In this document: piece after piece, positions 20,397-31,481 of the stretch
Layout of the letters: every line of letters starts with the position of its first letter
Position numbering within the stretch: the stretch's first letter is position 1
Source: Argyresthia goedartella
Taxonomy: Eukaryota > Arthropoda > Insecta > Lepidoptera > Argyresthiidae
Direction: 5' to 3'
NCBI GenBank assembly: GCA_949825045.1
Contig: OX463807.1
Location: 34,926,749-34,990,748, forward strand
Length of the DNA: 64,000 bases
Program-made: the position numbers and the translations under genes
The notes under the pieces: generated by a model
Told to the model about the DNA's origin: nothing
Databases searched by the model: none
What the model saw: only the letters and a program-made list of their open reading frames with translations

Positions 20397-21734
20397 CAAT
20401 AGTGTAGAAAAAAAAGCCATCACCGTTGAGTGCGGTTCGGGCGTCCTTTTATTCTGCTGATTTCAATGGGCCGTTTCGTGCGGCGTATGTGTTTCTGTTG
20501 ACTAATTACACGATTAGACAGGACACTAGTCTAATTATCAAAGAAAACACAAGAATTCCGTAAATTAATTAATATTAAATTACAAACTGGTGAATCGACA
20601 AACATAACAATTATAAAATTTTGGGTTTGGTTGGATACAATTATGTCAATACGCGAGATGACTGTACGATGGTATGGCGAACTTCAGCTGCTGCGTGACG
20701 CGGTCAGTCTCGTGTATGACTGAGTTGAACAGGAACTATCTTTGTGACTGAGCCGGGTTGCAAGAATCGAGTGCCAACAATGGCTCTAGGAAACAAAATT
20801 CTGACCGACAAGAAGGTCGGGGTGTTAGTTTACTAACACTGACAGTTTGATACTTAGTAAAATTTGTTACTAGGGGTTACCATTTATCCAGTTTTTAATA
20901 CTGGGAGTTAAGTATTTAATTAAGTATGAATTAATTAAACTTACGAATATTATCGGGAGAAACGAAACGTTTTTCGTAAAATTTTGTCTAAGATGAATAT
21001 CAATTAGACTTAGAATGCGTGGAACAGAACGTAGCGTCGCTATTTGAACGTAAAAAAAAACGTTGCTGGGTGTGTGTGTGTCAAGTCATTCCGTGTTTCT
21101 TCGAGTTGAATGAATGTTCTCTCTTGCTTGTTTTGTGCTATTTCGACGACTTTTGCTTTGTTTTTGGACTGTTTAAGATCGTTACAACGTTGGACATTGG
21201 CTTTGTTATCTGAACTTGAGATTTCATTTTTATTCATAAAACTAAAATTCAGGATAGGATACTATTAGGTTAGTGTCGGTACCAAAACCGACATCTGGGC
21301 AGTCCTTCCTGGGCAGTGTTGTGGCTACTCCCCAGAGTGTTTTTTATGAGCCGGAGAGGATTGGTTTTTATATCGTTCTAGTTGAATTTGATTATAATGA
21401 GGTGTTTATGGATAGCTGGCAGTCACTTTTCATACCAAAGTGCTTTTCTTTTTGTTAGGAAATGCATAGTTTAAAAAAAAAATGATGAACGTTGGAAAAT
21501 TTCTGTAAACAAAACGTAAAAATTGGACAATTTCTGTGAACGAACCGTAAAAATTGACGTAACGAAATGTCAATAAGACCATACTTAGTCAAGATTATGA
21601 CATACTGTAAATTTTATTGTCATTATTATAAGTTTGTGGTTGAAAAATGACCAACCAAAATGGCCGCGTTCATGACGCCGTTCCGTTTTCTAGTAGTTGC
21701 GCGAATGTTCTCTTTTCTTGATCTCCCGATATTT
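20397..21734. other. Unassigned spacer
   Basis: The frames at 21,019-21,213 (plus) and 21,040-21,237 (minus) overlap, and neither has a recognisable motif. No window repeat is recognised. Confidence 0.3.
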
Positions 21735-21897
21735 ACAAACAAAAACAACTGGCTAGAGTAGGTTATTGTGGCTACTTTTCAATCGGGTTATAGGTTAGGT
21801 TAGAACGTTGAAGAAGCTAAACCCGAGTGGAGCGGAGCGAAGTGTATGCAAACAAAAACGACTGGCTAGAGTAGGTCATTGTGGCTACTTTTCATGT
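21735..21897 (+). repeat. Direct repeat pair, ~50 bp, ~113 bp apart
   Basis: CAAACAAAAACAACTGGCTA ... GTGGCTACTTTTCA at 21,736-21,782 is repeated at about 21,849-21,894 with two or three substitutions. The spacer contains GAGTGGAGCGGAGCGAAGTG. Confidence 0.75.
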
Positions 21898-22204
21898 AAA
21901 TTTTGATGATATCATTATGGAGTATTTGTGGAGGAGAAAGGTGTCGAGGCAGAAAAATTACCCTTTCGAAGAATTGCTTAAAGCTATAAAATATGAATAT
22001 AAAATAGAATAAATACATATAGTATATCTTAAATATGGTGTTTTCCTTAATTTTCCCTCCCCCGCTTTAAAATTATTGTGTTTTTTTTCATTTTCCGATT
22101 ATTTTGGGTGATCCTAACCGCCAATTTTAATAAACTTGAATAATTCATATCTCAGAAAAGATACATTTCCTAACTTAAAAAACTATATTGGCGGAATGGG
22201 GGGA

Positions 22205-22236
22205 CCCCCCACTCCCCCCCCCCATCCCCCCCCCCT
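22205..22236. repeat. C-rich tract (i-motif / G-quadruplex potential on minus)
   Basis: Several runs of six to ten C are separated by A or AT, in otherwise AT-rich DNA. Four or more G runs on the minus strand could fold as a quadruplex. Confidence 0.7.
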
Positions 22237-22419
22237 CAATTCAACTAGAACGATTCAAAAAAATTACCGCAAAAGTATGGATTTCAGTAGAAAACATGTT
22301 TTTTAGGTTAGTTTAGTTTAGGTAAAATATCTCAAGAACCATACATTTCCAAGACCATCCTTTGAAACTGTCACTGTTGGAAAATATGCCCAGGTCGGGT
22401 TTTAAGTTCATCGTGCCCT

Positions 22420-23945
22420 GAAGGACATGAGGAACAACAAGAGCCCCAGAGCAGATAGTGTCACGACAGAGGCTTTAACATTTGGAAAACCTCGCTTGCT
22501 TACCCACTTGGCCAACGTTTGTAATACTATCCTCTACAATAGTTATTTGTGTCACAAGGGAGCAAAATGATGTATTTATGGCGAGGGCGGTACATTGAAC
22601 CCAGAGTGAAGCGAAGGCTTCTACGATAAGTTAGAATCCTGAGCGTAACGAAGGTTTCAAGCGTTAACGCCCAAGACGAAAATAATTTTGCTCCTGAGTG
22701 ACACATACAATTTTTCACACCGACTATGAGGAAAATTGAAATATAATGCTCTAAAAATAATGCAATAACCATACTTTCAATTATACTTTCAACACTTTTA
22801 CAGTAATCGAACAACGAAATCTTTTTTTTTATAATGGCGGATTTTGAAGGATTGGGGAAAAGTCACCACAGATAAAATATTCCTGTGCTACTTTTACCAA
22901 TGTGTAAAAATAATCGAATTTATTATTACAATGGTATCGGATATCAATATTCATTATATCACAAGAACTTTTGATTTCAGTAAAACACATAATTTAATGT
23001 GTTTTTTTTAATATTACGAAAAATTCATAAATTTTCATATAAAGTTGTTAAAGTTGAAACTTGAAACGTGTTCGTTTTTAATCGATTACGATTTAATTAC
23101 AATCGATTATTTCATTAAGATCTGTGTTCTATTGGCACATTGCATAAATGCTACATGCCAATGAATAAATAAAAAAAGTAGCTTGAACAGAAAAGTAGCA
23201 TTTTGCTCCCTCTCGTCGTGGAGCAAAACTTACTTTTCCGAATGAAAGGTGTGAAAAGGTAATTTTGCCGAGTAAACTTTACGACTCCCACATCATACTG
23301 TTACATAAAAAAGATGATAAAACCGGCCGGTTAGCTTAGTATCTCATATTTAACAAATAGTCATAAAAGTTCTAGAATCCCGGATAGCTGGTCGACTAGA
23401 CGCAAATCAACCGCAGGAGCAGGCAGGTCTCAGAGCTGGCTTCCCGACTACTGACCTACTTCATACGCTTAACCAGATCATCGAGAAGTTTGAGGAGTTC
23501 AATAAACCACTAAATCTGGCATTTGTGGACTACTCCAAAGCGTTTGCTAGTGTCTCTCACTCAGCTATTCTCAGTGCACTCAGCAACCAAAATATTAATC
23601 CGGCTTACATAAAATACATTACATAAATATACAACCACAGTACCGCAAACATAAAACTCCAGTCAGCAGGCCCTTCCTTCCTGATCGAGAAAGGCGTTAA
23701 ACAGGGGGACCCCTGACACCAAAACTGTTCACCTCAGCACTCGAGGAGATATTCAGGAAGCTGACAACGTCCATGGACAAATGACGGAATTCTCGTCGGT
23801 GGCAGAAGGCTCACAAACGTTCGCTTCGCCGGCGACGTTGTCTTGTTCCACCGTCAGCCCCTGAATTGGGGATGATGCTGCAGGAGCTCAGTAATGCGAG
23901 CCTTGAGGTTGGACTAAAGATGAATCGGTCTGCCAAATTAGAAGT
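22420..23945 (+). pseudogene. RTE-type LINE reverse transcriptase, broken and interrupted
   Basis: At 22,424-22,535 a frame reads ALKDMRNNKSP and TEALTFGKPRLLTHL, the RT entry motif of RTE elements. At 23,282-23,330 HIILLHKKDDKTG appears. After frame changes, 23,395-23,840 gives AGLRAGFPTTD, LAFVDYSKAFASVSH, GVKQGDP and VRFAGDVVLFH. The catalytic FADD has become FAGD, the SKAFDSV Asp is Ala, and several stops and shifts are present. A ~745-bp insertion (22,536-23,281) separates the first two blocks. Clearly non-functional. Confidence 0.8.
22536..23281. mobile_element. ~745-bp insertion inside the RTE pseudogene
   Basis: The segment splits two RTE-matching blocks that should be close together. 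Near its left end is CACAAGGGAGCAAAATGATG, and near its right end are TTTTGCTCCCTCTCG and GGAGCAAAACTT, so GAGCAAAAT-type motifs face each other close to the ends. No transposase is seen. A loose inverted-repeat element is the likely class. Confidence 0.5.
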
Positions 23946-24094
23946 TTGATTATTGACATAAAAAATAACAAATTAATAAATGGATCTCAAATTCTCAATG
24001 ACTTACTATAATAAGAAATGAGAAATAAAGACTTGATTTAATATGTATAGTAATTGTTAAAATTTAAATTGATTTAAGTATAAAGTCTATTTAT

Positions 24095-24491
24095 AGGGTT
24101 CCGTACCCGAAGGGTTCCAAACGGGACCCTATTACTAAGACTTCGCTGTCCGTCCGTCCGTCCGTCTGTCACCAGGCTGTATCTCAAGAACCTAGCTAGC
24201 TAGAGAGTTGAAATTTTCACAGATTATGTATTTCTGTTGCCGCTATAACAACAAATACTAAAAAACAGGATAAAATAAATATTTAAGGGGGCTCCCATAC
24301 AACAATACCACATACAAACTTATGGATGCACCTGGTTACGTACATGGAGTGTGAAAGTAACCGCACCAACAACTTTGTAAACAATATTTTGCTGTGTAAA
24401 ATCCAAACTATTCACTCCACACCATCGCTTCCATTGAACGGTGGTACGGAACCCTTCGTACGCGATTTAGACTCGCACTTGACCGGTTTTT
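24095..24491 (+). repeat. Repeat family P, complete copy
   Basis: AGGGTTCCGTACCCGAAGGG at the left, (CCGT)n, GTTGCCGCTATAACAACAAA, and GCACTTGACCGGTTTTT at the right. It is almost identical to the copies at 25.4 and 28.9 kb. Confidence 0.85.
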
Positions 24492-24514
24492 ATATTTAAT
24501 AAACATGTTTCTCT

Positions 24515-24721
24515 ATGAAAAAGTATGTTTTCTTTATGTTTTGCAGTGCCCTCATTGCCCGGTGGCCGGCATTATTATCCGGTGCCCTGCCGGATCCTGA
24601 AAAAGATCCCGAAACTATGGAACCGGATCTTAGCCGGGTACCCGGTGCATCTCCGCTTAATAAACAATTTCATAATTTGACCTATACAGCTTTGTACGTA
24701 TTTCATTACGTTACGTGGTAA
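24515..24721 (+). other. Weak 68-codon frame with N-terminal hydrophobic segment
   Basis: The frame starts with ATG and has Lys-Lys, then a hydrophobic run (YVFFMFCSALIA), then a Pro/Asp/Glu-rich part. It begins 23 bp after a family P copy. CAG occurs at its codons 10-11 in TTTGCAG, so an exon starting there is equally possible. No family is recognised; treated as unproven. Confidence 0.15.
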
Positions 24722-24785
24722 CATCACTATAGCAATTTAACAGCATATCCAACACGCTATTTCTATTCGATGTTATCAGCTAGGA

Positions 24786-24998
24786 ATGTCTGCGGATGCA
24801 ATACCTCTTATCTTTGCAACTATTGTATTTCTTTTCAAACTGTTACCGGTTTTGGCTCAAGGCGACTTGCCCAAGGGACATAAAATTAAGATTGTACACT
24901 CAAATGCTAAGGAGGATGTGCCGTCCTGTGACAACCTCCCCGGTGGACGTGTCACCGGGCTGGTTGATACAAAACTACTGGCACCGGGGAAGAAATAA
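24786..24998 (+). CDS. Possible small secreted peptide (70 residues)
   Basis: An ATG frame encodes a polar start, a strong hydrophobic core (IPLIFATIVFLFKLLPVLA) and a plausible signal-peptidase site after VLA. A 45-residue basic, Gly/Pro/Lys-containing remainder with one Cys ends LAPGKK. It lies outside all repeats recognised here, between two family P copies; AATAATGATC follows the stop. I do not recognise a family, and a single Cys makes a classic cysteine-knot toxin or antimicrobial peptide unlikely. It could also be the first exon of a longer gene or a chance frame. Confidence 0.28.
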   Translation: MSADAIPLIFATIVFLFKLLPVLAQGDLPKGHKIKIVHSNAKEDVPSCDNLPGGRVTGLVDTKLLAPGKK

Positions 24999-25057
24999 TG
25001 ATCTATATTAATATTCTAATCGTACAAATGGTACAAGATCGTGGGAGCTTGTAACAC

Positions 25058-25101
25058 ACCCCTCCCCCTGCCCCGCCCACACCCCCGCCCCCGCCCCCGG
25101 G
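25058..25101. repeat. C-rich tract with quadruplex potential on minus
   Basis: More than six C runs of four to five are spaced by one to four bases, in CCCACACCCCCGCCCCCGCC style. The overlapping minus-strand Gly/Arg-rich frames here are a by-product. Confidence 0.75.
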
Positions 25102-25299
25102 AAATTAGCTGCGCTCCGTTTACCTCCTCGTAACTCCTTGGGCCAACAGCGGCTATTTTTAGAACTGGGATTGAGTTCCACGAAACTATTCCCGAATAGA
25201 TACTTAATTCCAAAATTATATGTCATGTTGAAAAGTGTCACAAAAACGATATGACAACACCTTTATTTTTTATTTTAGCAACACTTTATCAACACTTTA

Positions 25300-25435
25300 T
25301 TCGCCGGACATCGTCTCCATCAAGCCACACTGAGCCAACGCGGTAGAGTAAGGCTCAGTGTAGATTGATGGAGGGGTTTCTTGCTTGAATCCGGGTTAAT
25401 ACCTGGGCCCTTCGGTGGGGCCATTAATGGGCGAC
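25300..25435 (+). repeat. Repeat family G, copy 1
   Basis: CACTGAGCCAACGCGG, TGATGGAGGGG and GGGGCCATTAATGG GCGAC elements match, in mixed order, the copies at 46.0 and 52.5 kb. Probably the tail of a SINE or LINE. Confidence 0.5.
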
Positions 25436-25447
25436 ATTTTACTTTTT

Positions 25448-25845
25448 AGGGTTTCGTACCCAACGGGTAAGAACGGAACCCTATTACTAAGACTTCGCTG
25501 TCCGTCCGTCTGTCACCAGGCTGTATCTCAAGAACCTAGCTAGCTAGAGAGTTGAAATTTTCACAGATTATGTATTTCTGTTGCCGCTATAACAACAAAT
25601 ACTAAAAAACAGGATAAAAGAAATATTTAAGGGGGCTCCCATACAACAATTCTTTCAATACCACATACAAACTTATGGATGCACCTGGTTACGTACATGG
25701 GGTGTGAAAGTAAACGCACCAATAACTTTGTAAACAATATTTTGCTGTGTAAAATCCAAACTATTCACTCCACACCATCGCTTCCATTGAACGGTGGTAC
25801 GGAACCCTTCGTGCGCGATTTAGACTCGCACTTGACCGGTTTTTT
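25448..25845 (+). repeat. Repeat family P, complete copy
   Basis: Starts AGGGTTTCGTACCCAACGGG and ends GCACTTGACCGGTTTTTT. Over 90% like the copy at 24.1 kb by eye. Confidence 0.85.
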
Positions 25846-27240
25846 ACATTTTATCCTAACTACGCCAGTTCAGTGACCTTGTTAGGAGTGGTTCATGATT
25901 GCTACTGACAGCTGAAATGTTAGCGTAATCTCCTATTGCCAGAGGTAAAAAGTTTCTCGATTCCAGTTCTCGACGTTATCGACTTATATTGTATATAGTA
26001 TAAAGCCTAAAGGGAGAAATTCGTGCTGTTCTTCAACTGTACATCAAACCTGTTGACTGTTGTCATGTTTCACTTATGGTAGGTACTCCAATCGTCGTAC
26101 CCATTTTATGCACACATATGTATGTAAGGGATATGGTAGTATTGACCATGTTTGTGACAGACCATCAGTCGGATTATGAGAGCTTGGTTACTTTGATGTT
26201 AATATGTGTGTTTGATAAAGTGCTCCCAAGTCCCTATTCGCATACTACTAAAATCATCCAAATATTGATTCAAGAGATCATTGGTGATTCTCGTCGTATG
26301 TGACTTTTCTCATGGTATTTGAGTGTCTTGTACCTCGAAACGACTCGAAACCCATGGCGATATGCAACATACCTTTATGTTTACATGTAATTAAATACGA
26401 TGCCGCCGCGAAGTAACGCAACGGAATAAATTAAACCGTGAAATCTGACACCAAATTCGTTACCTATTCAATATTCGTATTCCTAATTGATATTTTATGG
26501 TGATATATTCAAAAGGCTTATCGGATTAAGCCATGTAATGTGAATCATATAATCATGAGTTGGATAGATATGGGTAATAGTAAATTACTGCAATCTGTCA
26601 TGTAACTGTGCCTCTTTTAACTCGTATGGGAAAAGAGGTGACGCTGTATGTACTTAGTATCTAGTTAGTTACTCTATTCGCTTATTCACCATCATCATTA
26701 TACATTTTATTGCGTGTTTCCGAAACTTGCCTGGTGACTGGTACTTAACCTTTAACATCTACAAATCAATAACCTTTCAAATCGGCTACATATTTTCTAC
26801 CTTACGGCTTCGTAATAGTGCCCATAACCAATGAATAAGTTCCGACAACATATCGTCTCGGTGGGATCTCAGAGGTTAAATTGGTATACAATTATACATT
26901 TGGGTCTAATTAGATAGATATCTCATACTGTTAATTCTATAGCAGCATTAATAGCACAGAAATACAATGTAACCTAGACAGCCTAACGTACGGCTAGACT
27001 AGTCTACTTACATTGTATGTAGTGCGCCTCTCACTTAGTTTTACGCAACGGCGCCACTAAACACTGATAGTTACTGCGATAGTTATGACATTTTGAATGT
27101 CAGTTGCAGCAGGTACGTGGTGCAACTGGAATCATTGGCTATTCAGAGACAATCGGCATTATTCAAATCCACAGGAAAACTGACGTAGTTCATATGAAAT
27201 CGACGTTTTCTGTTACTAGGAATTCGTAATTCGAAATTAA
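25846..27240. other. Unassigned spacer with small repeat scraps
   Basis: CGTATGGGAAAAGAGGTGACG at 26,624-26,644 is the end of SINE D. The frame at 26,076-26,303 begins with ATG and is hydrophobic but unmatched. No other structure is recognised. Confidence 0.3.
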
Positions 27241-27244
27241 TAAC

Positions 27245-27352
27245 TTATAATAGAACAACCATGCACAAAAGCGAGCTTATCTTTAACCAGAGATTACTTC
27301 CAGCAAACCGTGATGGGTAGGAAAGGTGAAGGTTGAGCGGGGAATTCATACA
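27245..27352 (-). mobile_element. RTE 3'-tail family, fragment 1
   Basis: CAAAAGCGAGCTTATCT, AGAGATTACTTCCAGCAAACC and the following GGGTAGGAAAGG match the RTE tail at 50.6 kb. It is minus orientation like the other tails at 35.5, 38.3, 48.0 and 50.6 kb. Confidence 0.6.
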
Positions 27353-27576
27353 CTTGTCACTTTACCATTTTCGCAGTGAATAAGGGGACTGAGTCGGGTT
27401 CACGATGTACAGGTCGCGCCATGTTTATCTGTGTCAGAGTGCCGCGTTGAGCGGGTATCCCCTCTCTCTCTTAGCCTAGAGAAAGATAGTTTAAACCTTC
27501 CATGCGACATTCAGATTTAGATATCTATACGTTGCCCTAATACTTACTTCGGTAAGGCGCCACATATTGGTAAATG

Positions 27577-28038
27577 CTACTAACTAGGGATGCAACGATA
27601 CGCCTTTTTGCCGATACGATACCGATACCGATACGCTTATAAAAATATCGGCGATAGCGATACCGATACGCTTATTCAATTAAAAATGAAGGTTGAATAG
27701 ATGAAATACAAGTCAGGTTATTTTTATATATAAGGTAATACAAAAATATAGACAGGTTGATGCAGTTTTAGTTATTAACATTAACATTAGTCAGATTTTT
27801 ATTTTAAAATAGAGCGCGGGGTTTCCCCCAAGCATAGTTCGTGCCTCGTTTGCAACGATATAGACGAGACAAACCGCGCGTTTACATTACATTTTTAAAG
27901 CGAAAAATTTGTAAAGTATCGTTGTAACATCATCAATAAAAGTAAAGTATCGTCGGCCATAAAAATATCGCCGGTAAACCCGAAATATCGCCGAAATGTC
28001 GGTATCGGTATCGTATCGGTTACATCCCTACTACTGAC
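27577..28038. mobile_element. hAT-type MITE with 8-bp target duplication
   Basis: The element spans 27,585-28,030. Left end TAGGGATGCAACGATACG; right end, reverse-complemented, TAGGGATGTAACCGATACG. The flanks CTACTAAC (27,577-27,584) and CTACTGAC (28,031-28,038) form an 8-bp duplication with one mismatch, as hAT transposases make. Subterminal runs of CGATACCGATA/TATCGGTATCG occur at both ends. It encodes no transposase, so it is non-autonomous. Confidence 0.88.
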
Positions 28039-28681
28039 CTCGTGGTTTCGCCTGCCTGAACATTTCATTTACCGGGTTAATCCAGCTCATCAATGCTAAG
28101 CTCAGCTTCCTGTGCGCCTTTCACCCAAATCCGTTCAGCCGTTTTTGTGTCGTTAGGCTACAAATAATCCAAATATCCTTCAAAATATGATAAGTCAAAA
28201 GTGAGTCAGAATGCAGGATAAGGCTGAGGCTTACTACCAACTTTTAAGAAACCATCACTATTCTGTATAGTTCAAAGGCAGGCCTTAAGCAGAACTGCTT
28301 AAAATTGCAATATGATGTCCGTAAAGGTGAACCGGCGGCGGCGCGGCGTTGCCCTGCTAATCCGCCAAGGTGAACGGATAGCTGGGGGTTACCCCAACGA
28401 CTTTTGCCGATTCAGATTAGGAACCTAATTTGATCCGCAAAATTACCGTAACCGTCTTAAAACATGTCTTGGTATTAGCTAAATAAAGCCCATTGTGACG
28501 AATTGGAATGGAAATGGTTGCCATGGTGATGTTCTTGTTTTGAACCTAATTTGAATCGGAAAAAGATTGTAGTAACCCCCTGGTCTCTGGTCTGCTAGCT
28601 GTCAACTAAAAATAATGAAATAGCGCTATACAGATTTACCTAAGCATCTCTCTTTCCGAGCAGGATGTTAGGACAAAAAAA

Positions 28682-29510
28682 CGGTCAAGTGCGAGTCTAA
28701 CTCGCGCACGAAGGTTTCCGTACATCCGTACAATGGTGTGGAGTATTCACTCCATTGTTTTTATGTAAAATCCAAAATATTCAGTTTGGATTTTATATAA
28801 CAAAATGTTGTTTACAAAGTTATTGATGCGGCAACTTTCACATTCCATGCACGTAACCAGGTACATTCATAAGTTTGTATGTGGCATTGAAAGAATTTTT
28901 GTATGGGAGCCCCCTTAAATATTTATTTTATTCTGTTTTTAGGGTTCCGTACCCGAAGGGTTCCAAACGGGACCCTATTACTAAGACTCCGCTGTCCGTC
29001 CGTCCGTCTGTCACCAGGCTGTATCTCACGAACCGTGATAGTTAGACAGTTGAAATTTTCACAGATGATGTATTTATGTTGCCACTATAACAACAAATAC
29101 TAAAAAACAGGATAAAAGAAATATTTAAGGGGGCCCCCATACAACAATTCTTTCAATACCACATACAAACTTATGGATGCACCTGGTTACGTACATGGAG
29201 AGTGAAAGTAACCGCACCAATAACTTTGTAAACAATATTTTGCTGTGCAAAATCCAAACTATTCACTCCACACCATCGCTTCCATTGAACGGTGGTACGG
29301 AACCCTTCGTGCGCGATTTAGACTCGCACTTGACCGGTTTTATTTAGTATTTGTTGTTATAGCGGCAACAAAAATACATCATCTGTGAAAATGTTATCTG
29401 TCTACCTATCACAGTTCATTAGACTCAGCCTTGTGAAAGACGGACAGACGGACAACGGAGGCTTAGTAATAGGGTCTCGTTTGGCACCCTTCGGTTACGG
29501 AACCCTAAAA
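28682..29510. repeat. Family P copy inserted inside another family P copy
   Basis: The outer copy is inverted: 28,682-28,940 and 29,342-29,510. The inner copy is plus: 28,941-29,341, complete from AGGGTTCCGTACCCGAAGGG to TTGACCGGTTTT. Joining the outer halves restores the TTCTGTTTTTTAGTATTTG seen uninterrupted at 17.04 kb. The insertion point is a T/A homopolymer. Confidence 0.85.
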
Positions 29511-29676
29511 AGTAAAAATATCCCCCAAACCCTCGAAAAATTTACGAGCAATACCTGTTCGACAGAATACTGTTCGATAGTAACACCAGTCAATCTGAAA
29601 AATAGACCAATGAGAACATGATTGTTTTACACATACAATGTACAATTATGATTGATGTCAGAATACTTAATATATC

Positions 29677-29891
29677 TGTCGCAGTTAGTTGGTTAAATCA
29701 GACAATTAACTAACTAAAAAATATTTATATAGTATATGTCTTGTTGCCTAGGAACGTTTCTTAGACAACTCGTTAAACGTTTCGTTTACTAACTTGTCTG
29801 ACGGAATTATAGTGACTTGGTTAAACGTCGGCATTTAATTAACTGTCTAAAGTGTTAGTTAAGTGTCTGATTTAACCAACCAACTGCGACA
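29677..29891. mobile_element. 215-bp MITE with TGTCGCAG TIRs
   Basis: Terminal inverted repeats of about 37 bp start TGTCGCAGTTAGTTGGTTAA at the left and end TTAACCAACCAACTGCGACA at the right. TATC occurs immediately outside both ends, a possible 4-bp target duplication. The interior is AT-rich and non-coding. Confidence 0.8.
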
Positions 29892-30295
29892 TATCTACTG
29901 TTTACTGGTCAACGTGTGTATATGTGTAGTAAAGCGTAAACTTGTCGGAACCTATTTATGACATTTGTGCTAGTGGGTGGCTATGTGAGCTGTAGACCTC
30001 GCGAGCGGCAAAGGAAATTGCATTTTCTTTTTTTTTAAATCATCCCCTCGCTTAGAAGTTTTTAATAATCCGACAGCATTTACTTTCAACACTGGTTACG
30101 TACATGGAGTATGAAAGTAGCCGCATCAATAACCTTGTGAACTACATTTTGCGATCAAAAATCCAACCTATTGTCTTTTCACTAAAATTATAAAGCTAAT
30201 GTCAAACTCACGGTCTCCATGAATCCAACGACACCTCATTTGTTCAAATCTGTCAAGTTTGCGCTGTAGCGGATATTTTTACATTTACAACCCCG
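29892..30295. other. Unassigned spacer with a family P scrap
   Basis: GGTTACGTACATGGAGTATG at about 30,094 and nearby sequence up to 30,172 match the inner part of family P. Otherwise unassigned. Confidence 0.4.
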
Positions 30296-30578
30296 TAGGT
30301 AGCTTCGTGGTCTAATCGGTTTCACGCTTGCTTCTCACACAGGAGATGCAGGTTTGATTCCTGACCATGTACCAATGAGATAATTAATTTATCTTAAGTA
30401 TATTATACGGACGTGATGGAAAACACCGTGAGGAAACCTTCATTTCTCCATATCTGCGGCGATGGGCTAGCCCCCTGTCACGCAAAATGGAGTATTGAAT
30501 AACTGGCTCAAAGTGGGCACAATTGTGCCTCTGCTACCCCGTATGGGAAAAGGCGTGACGCTATGTTATGTTATGTTG
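30296..30578 (+). mobile_element. tRNA-derived SINE, family D, full copy
   Basis: A box TCGTGGTCTAATCGG (30,305-30,319) and B box GGTTTGATTCC (30,351-30,361). The body contains GTGAGGAAACCTTCATTTC, GATGGGCTAGCCCCCTGTCA and CCCCGTATGGGAAAAGGCGT, and the end is (ATGTT)n. Pieces of the same family lie at 17.6, 19.0, 26.6, 38.2, 45.9 and (minus) 53.3 kb. Confidence 0.8.
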
Positions 30579-31481
30579 AACCCATAGCTCCGCCATTATT
30601 AAAATTTCCAAAAACTGAATCTACAAACAAAACAATTAAACTATCGAACCTGCTCATAGAAATTCACGAGAATCATTCAAGAAAACGCCCTAGAGAGGGG
30701 AACATCCGGACACACAGATACCAAAGCATTTTTGCCCAATCCTGAATGGAGACGCTTCGCTCGCTCGTTCAATTAAACTAAAGATAGATTTTAACTGTAA
30801 CTTAAAAGATTATTAAAACAAAGAAATGTAAGGTCACCCGCTTTCGTGAGATAGAAATAGTGTACTAACTGGCGCTGTACGGATACTTGATACTTGATAC
30901 TTGATGCTAACCGATATGGAGCCGAGGGCCTCGAGTTACGAGCCAGTTGGGAAATCGCAAGGAATTTGAAATAAACGCGTCATTTGATACTTGATTTAAG
31001 ATCAAGCGAGACACACATCGCCCAAGGCAGACTGCTGCTGAAGTTAAGTGGCACTTACATTACATGGCGCTGTTAGTGCTCGAGCAAGACGTCGATACAC
31101 TGGCAGTATGACTGAGTTGTTGGTTGTGCATGCGAGCGCCCGGACTCCTAGAGGAAAATTTGCTGTGACAACTTGTTGAACTTATTTCAGCCGATCACGT
31201 GCCGCCATTTTGATTTAATCTTTGATCAATCGCCTGTTACATTTGACCGTTCTTTCTGAAACTGGGGGTTAGTCTTTTATGAGCGGGCCCAATAATAAAC
31301 AAACAAAAAACGTTCCGCCACATCTCAATTTATCCACAAGATTTGAAATAGACATCAATCGGGCGTAAAATAACAAAACCAAAGGAAACTTTCCTCGTGT
31401 GCGGGAAAGTTAAGTAAGCAAAGAAAACCATTCACGAGTACTGTAAAAAGTTAGAAATAAACACAAGTTACATATCGTACA
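30579..31481. other. Unassigned spacer
   Basis: A short (GATACTT)n-like run at 30,883-30,905 is present. No gene or family is recognised; the frame at 30,563-30,745 is partly inside the SINE tail. Confidence 0.3.
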
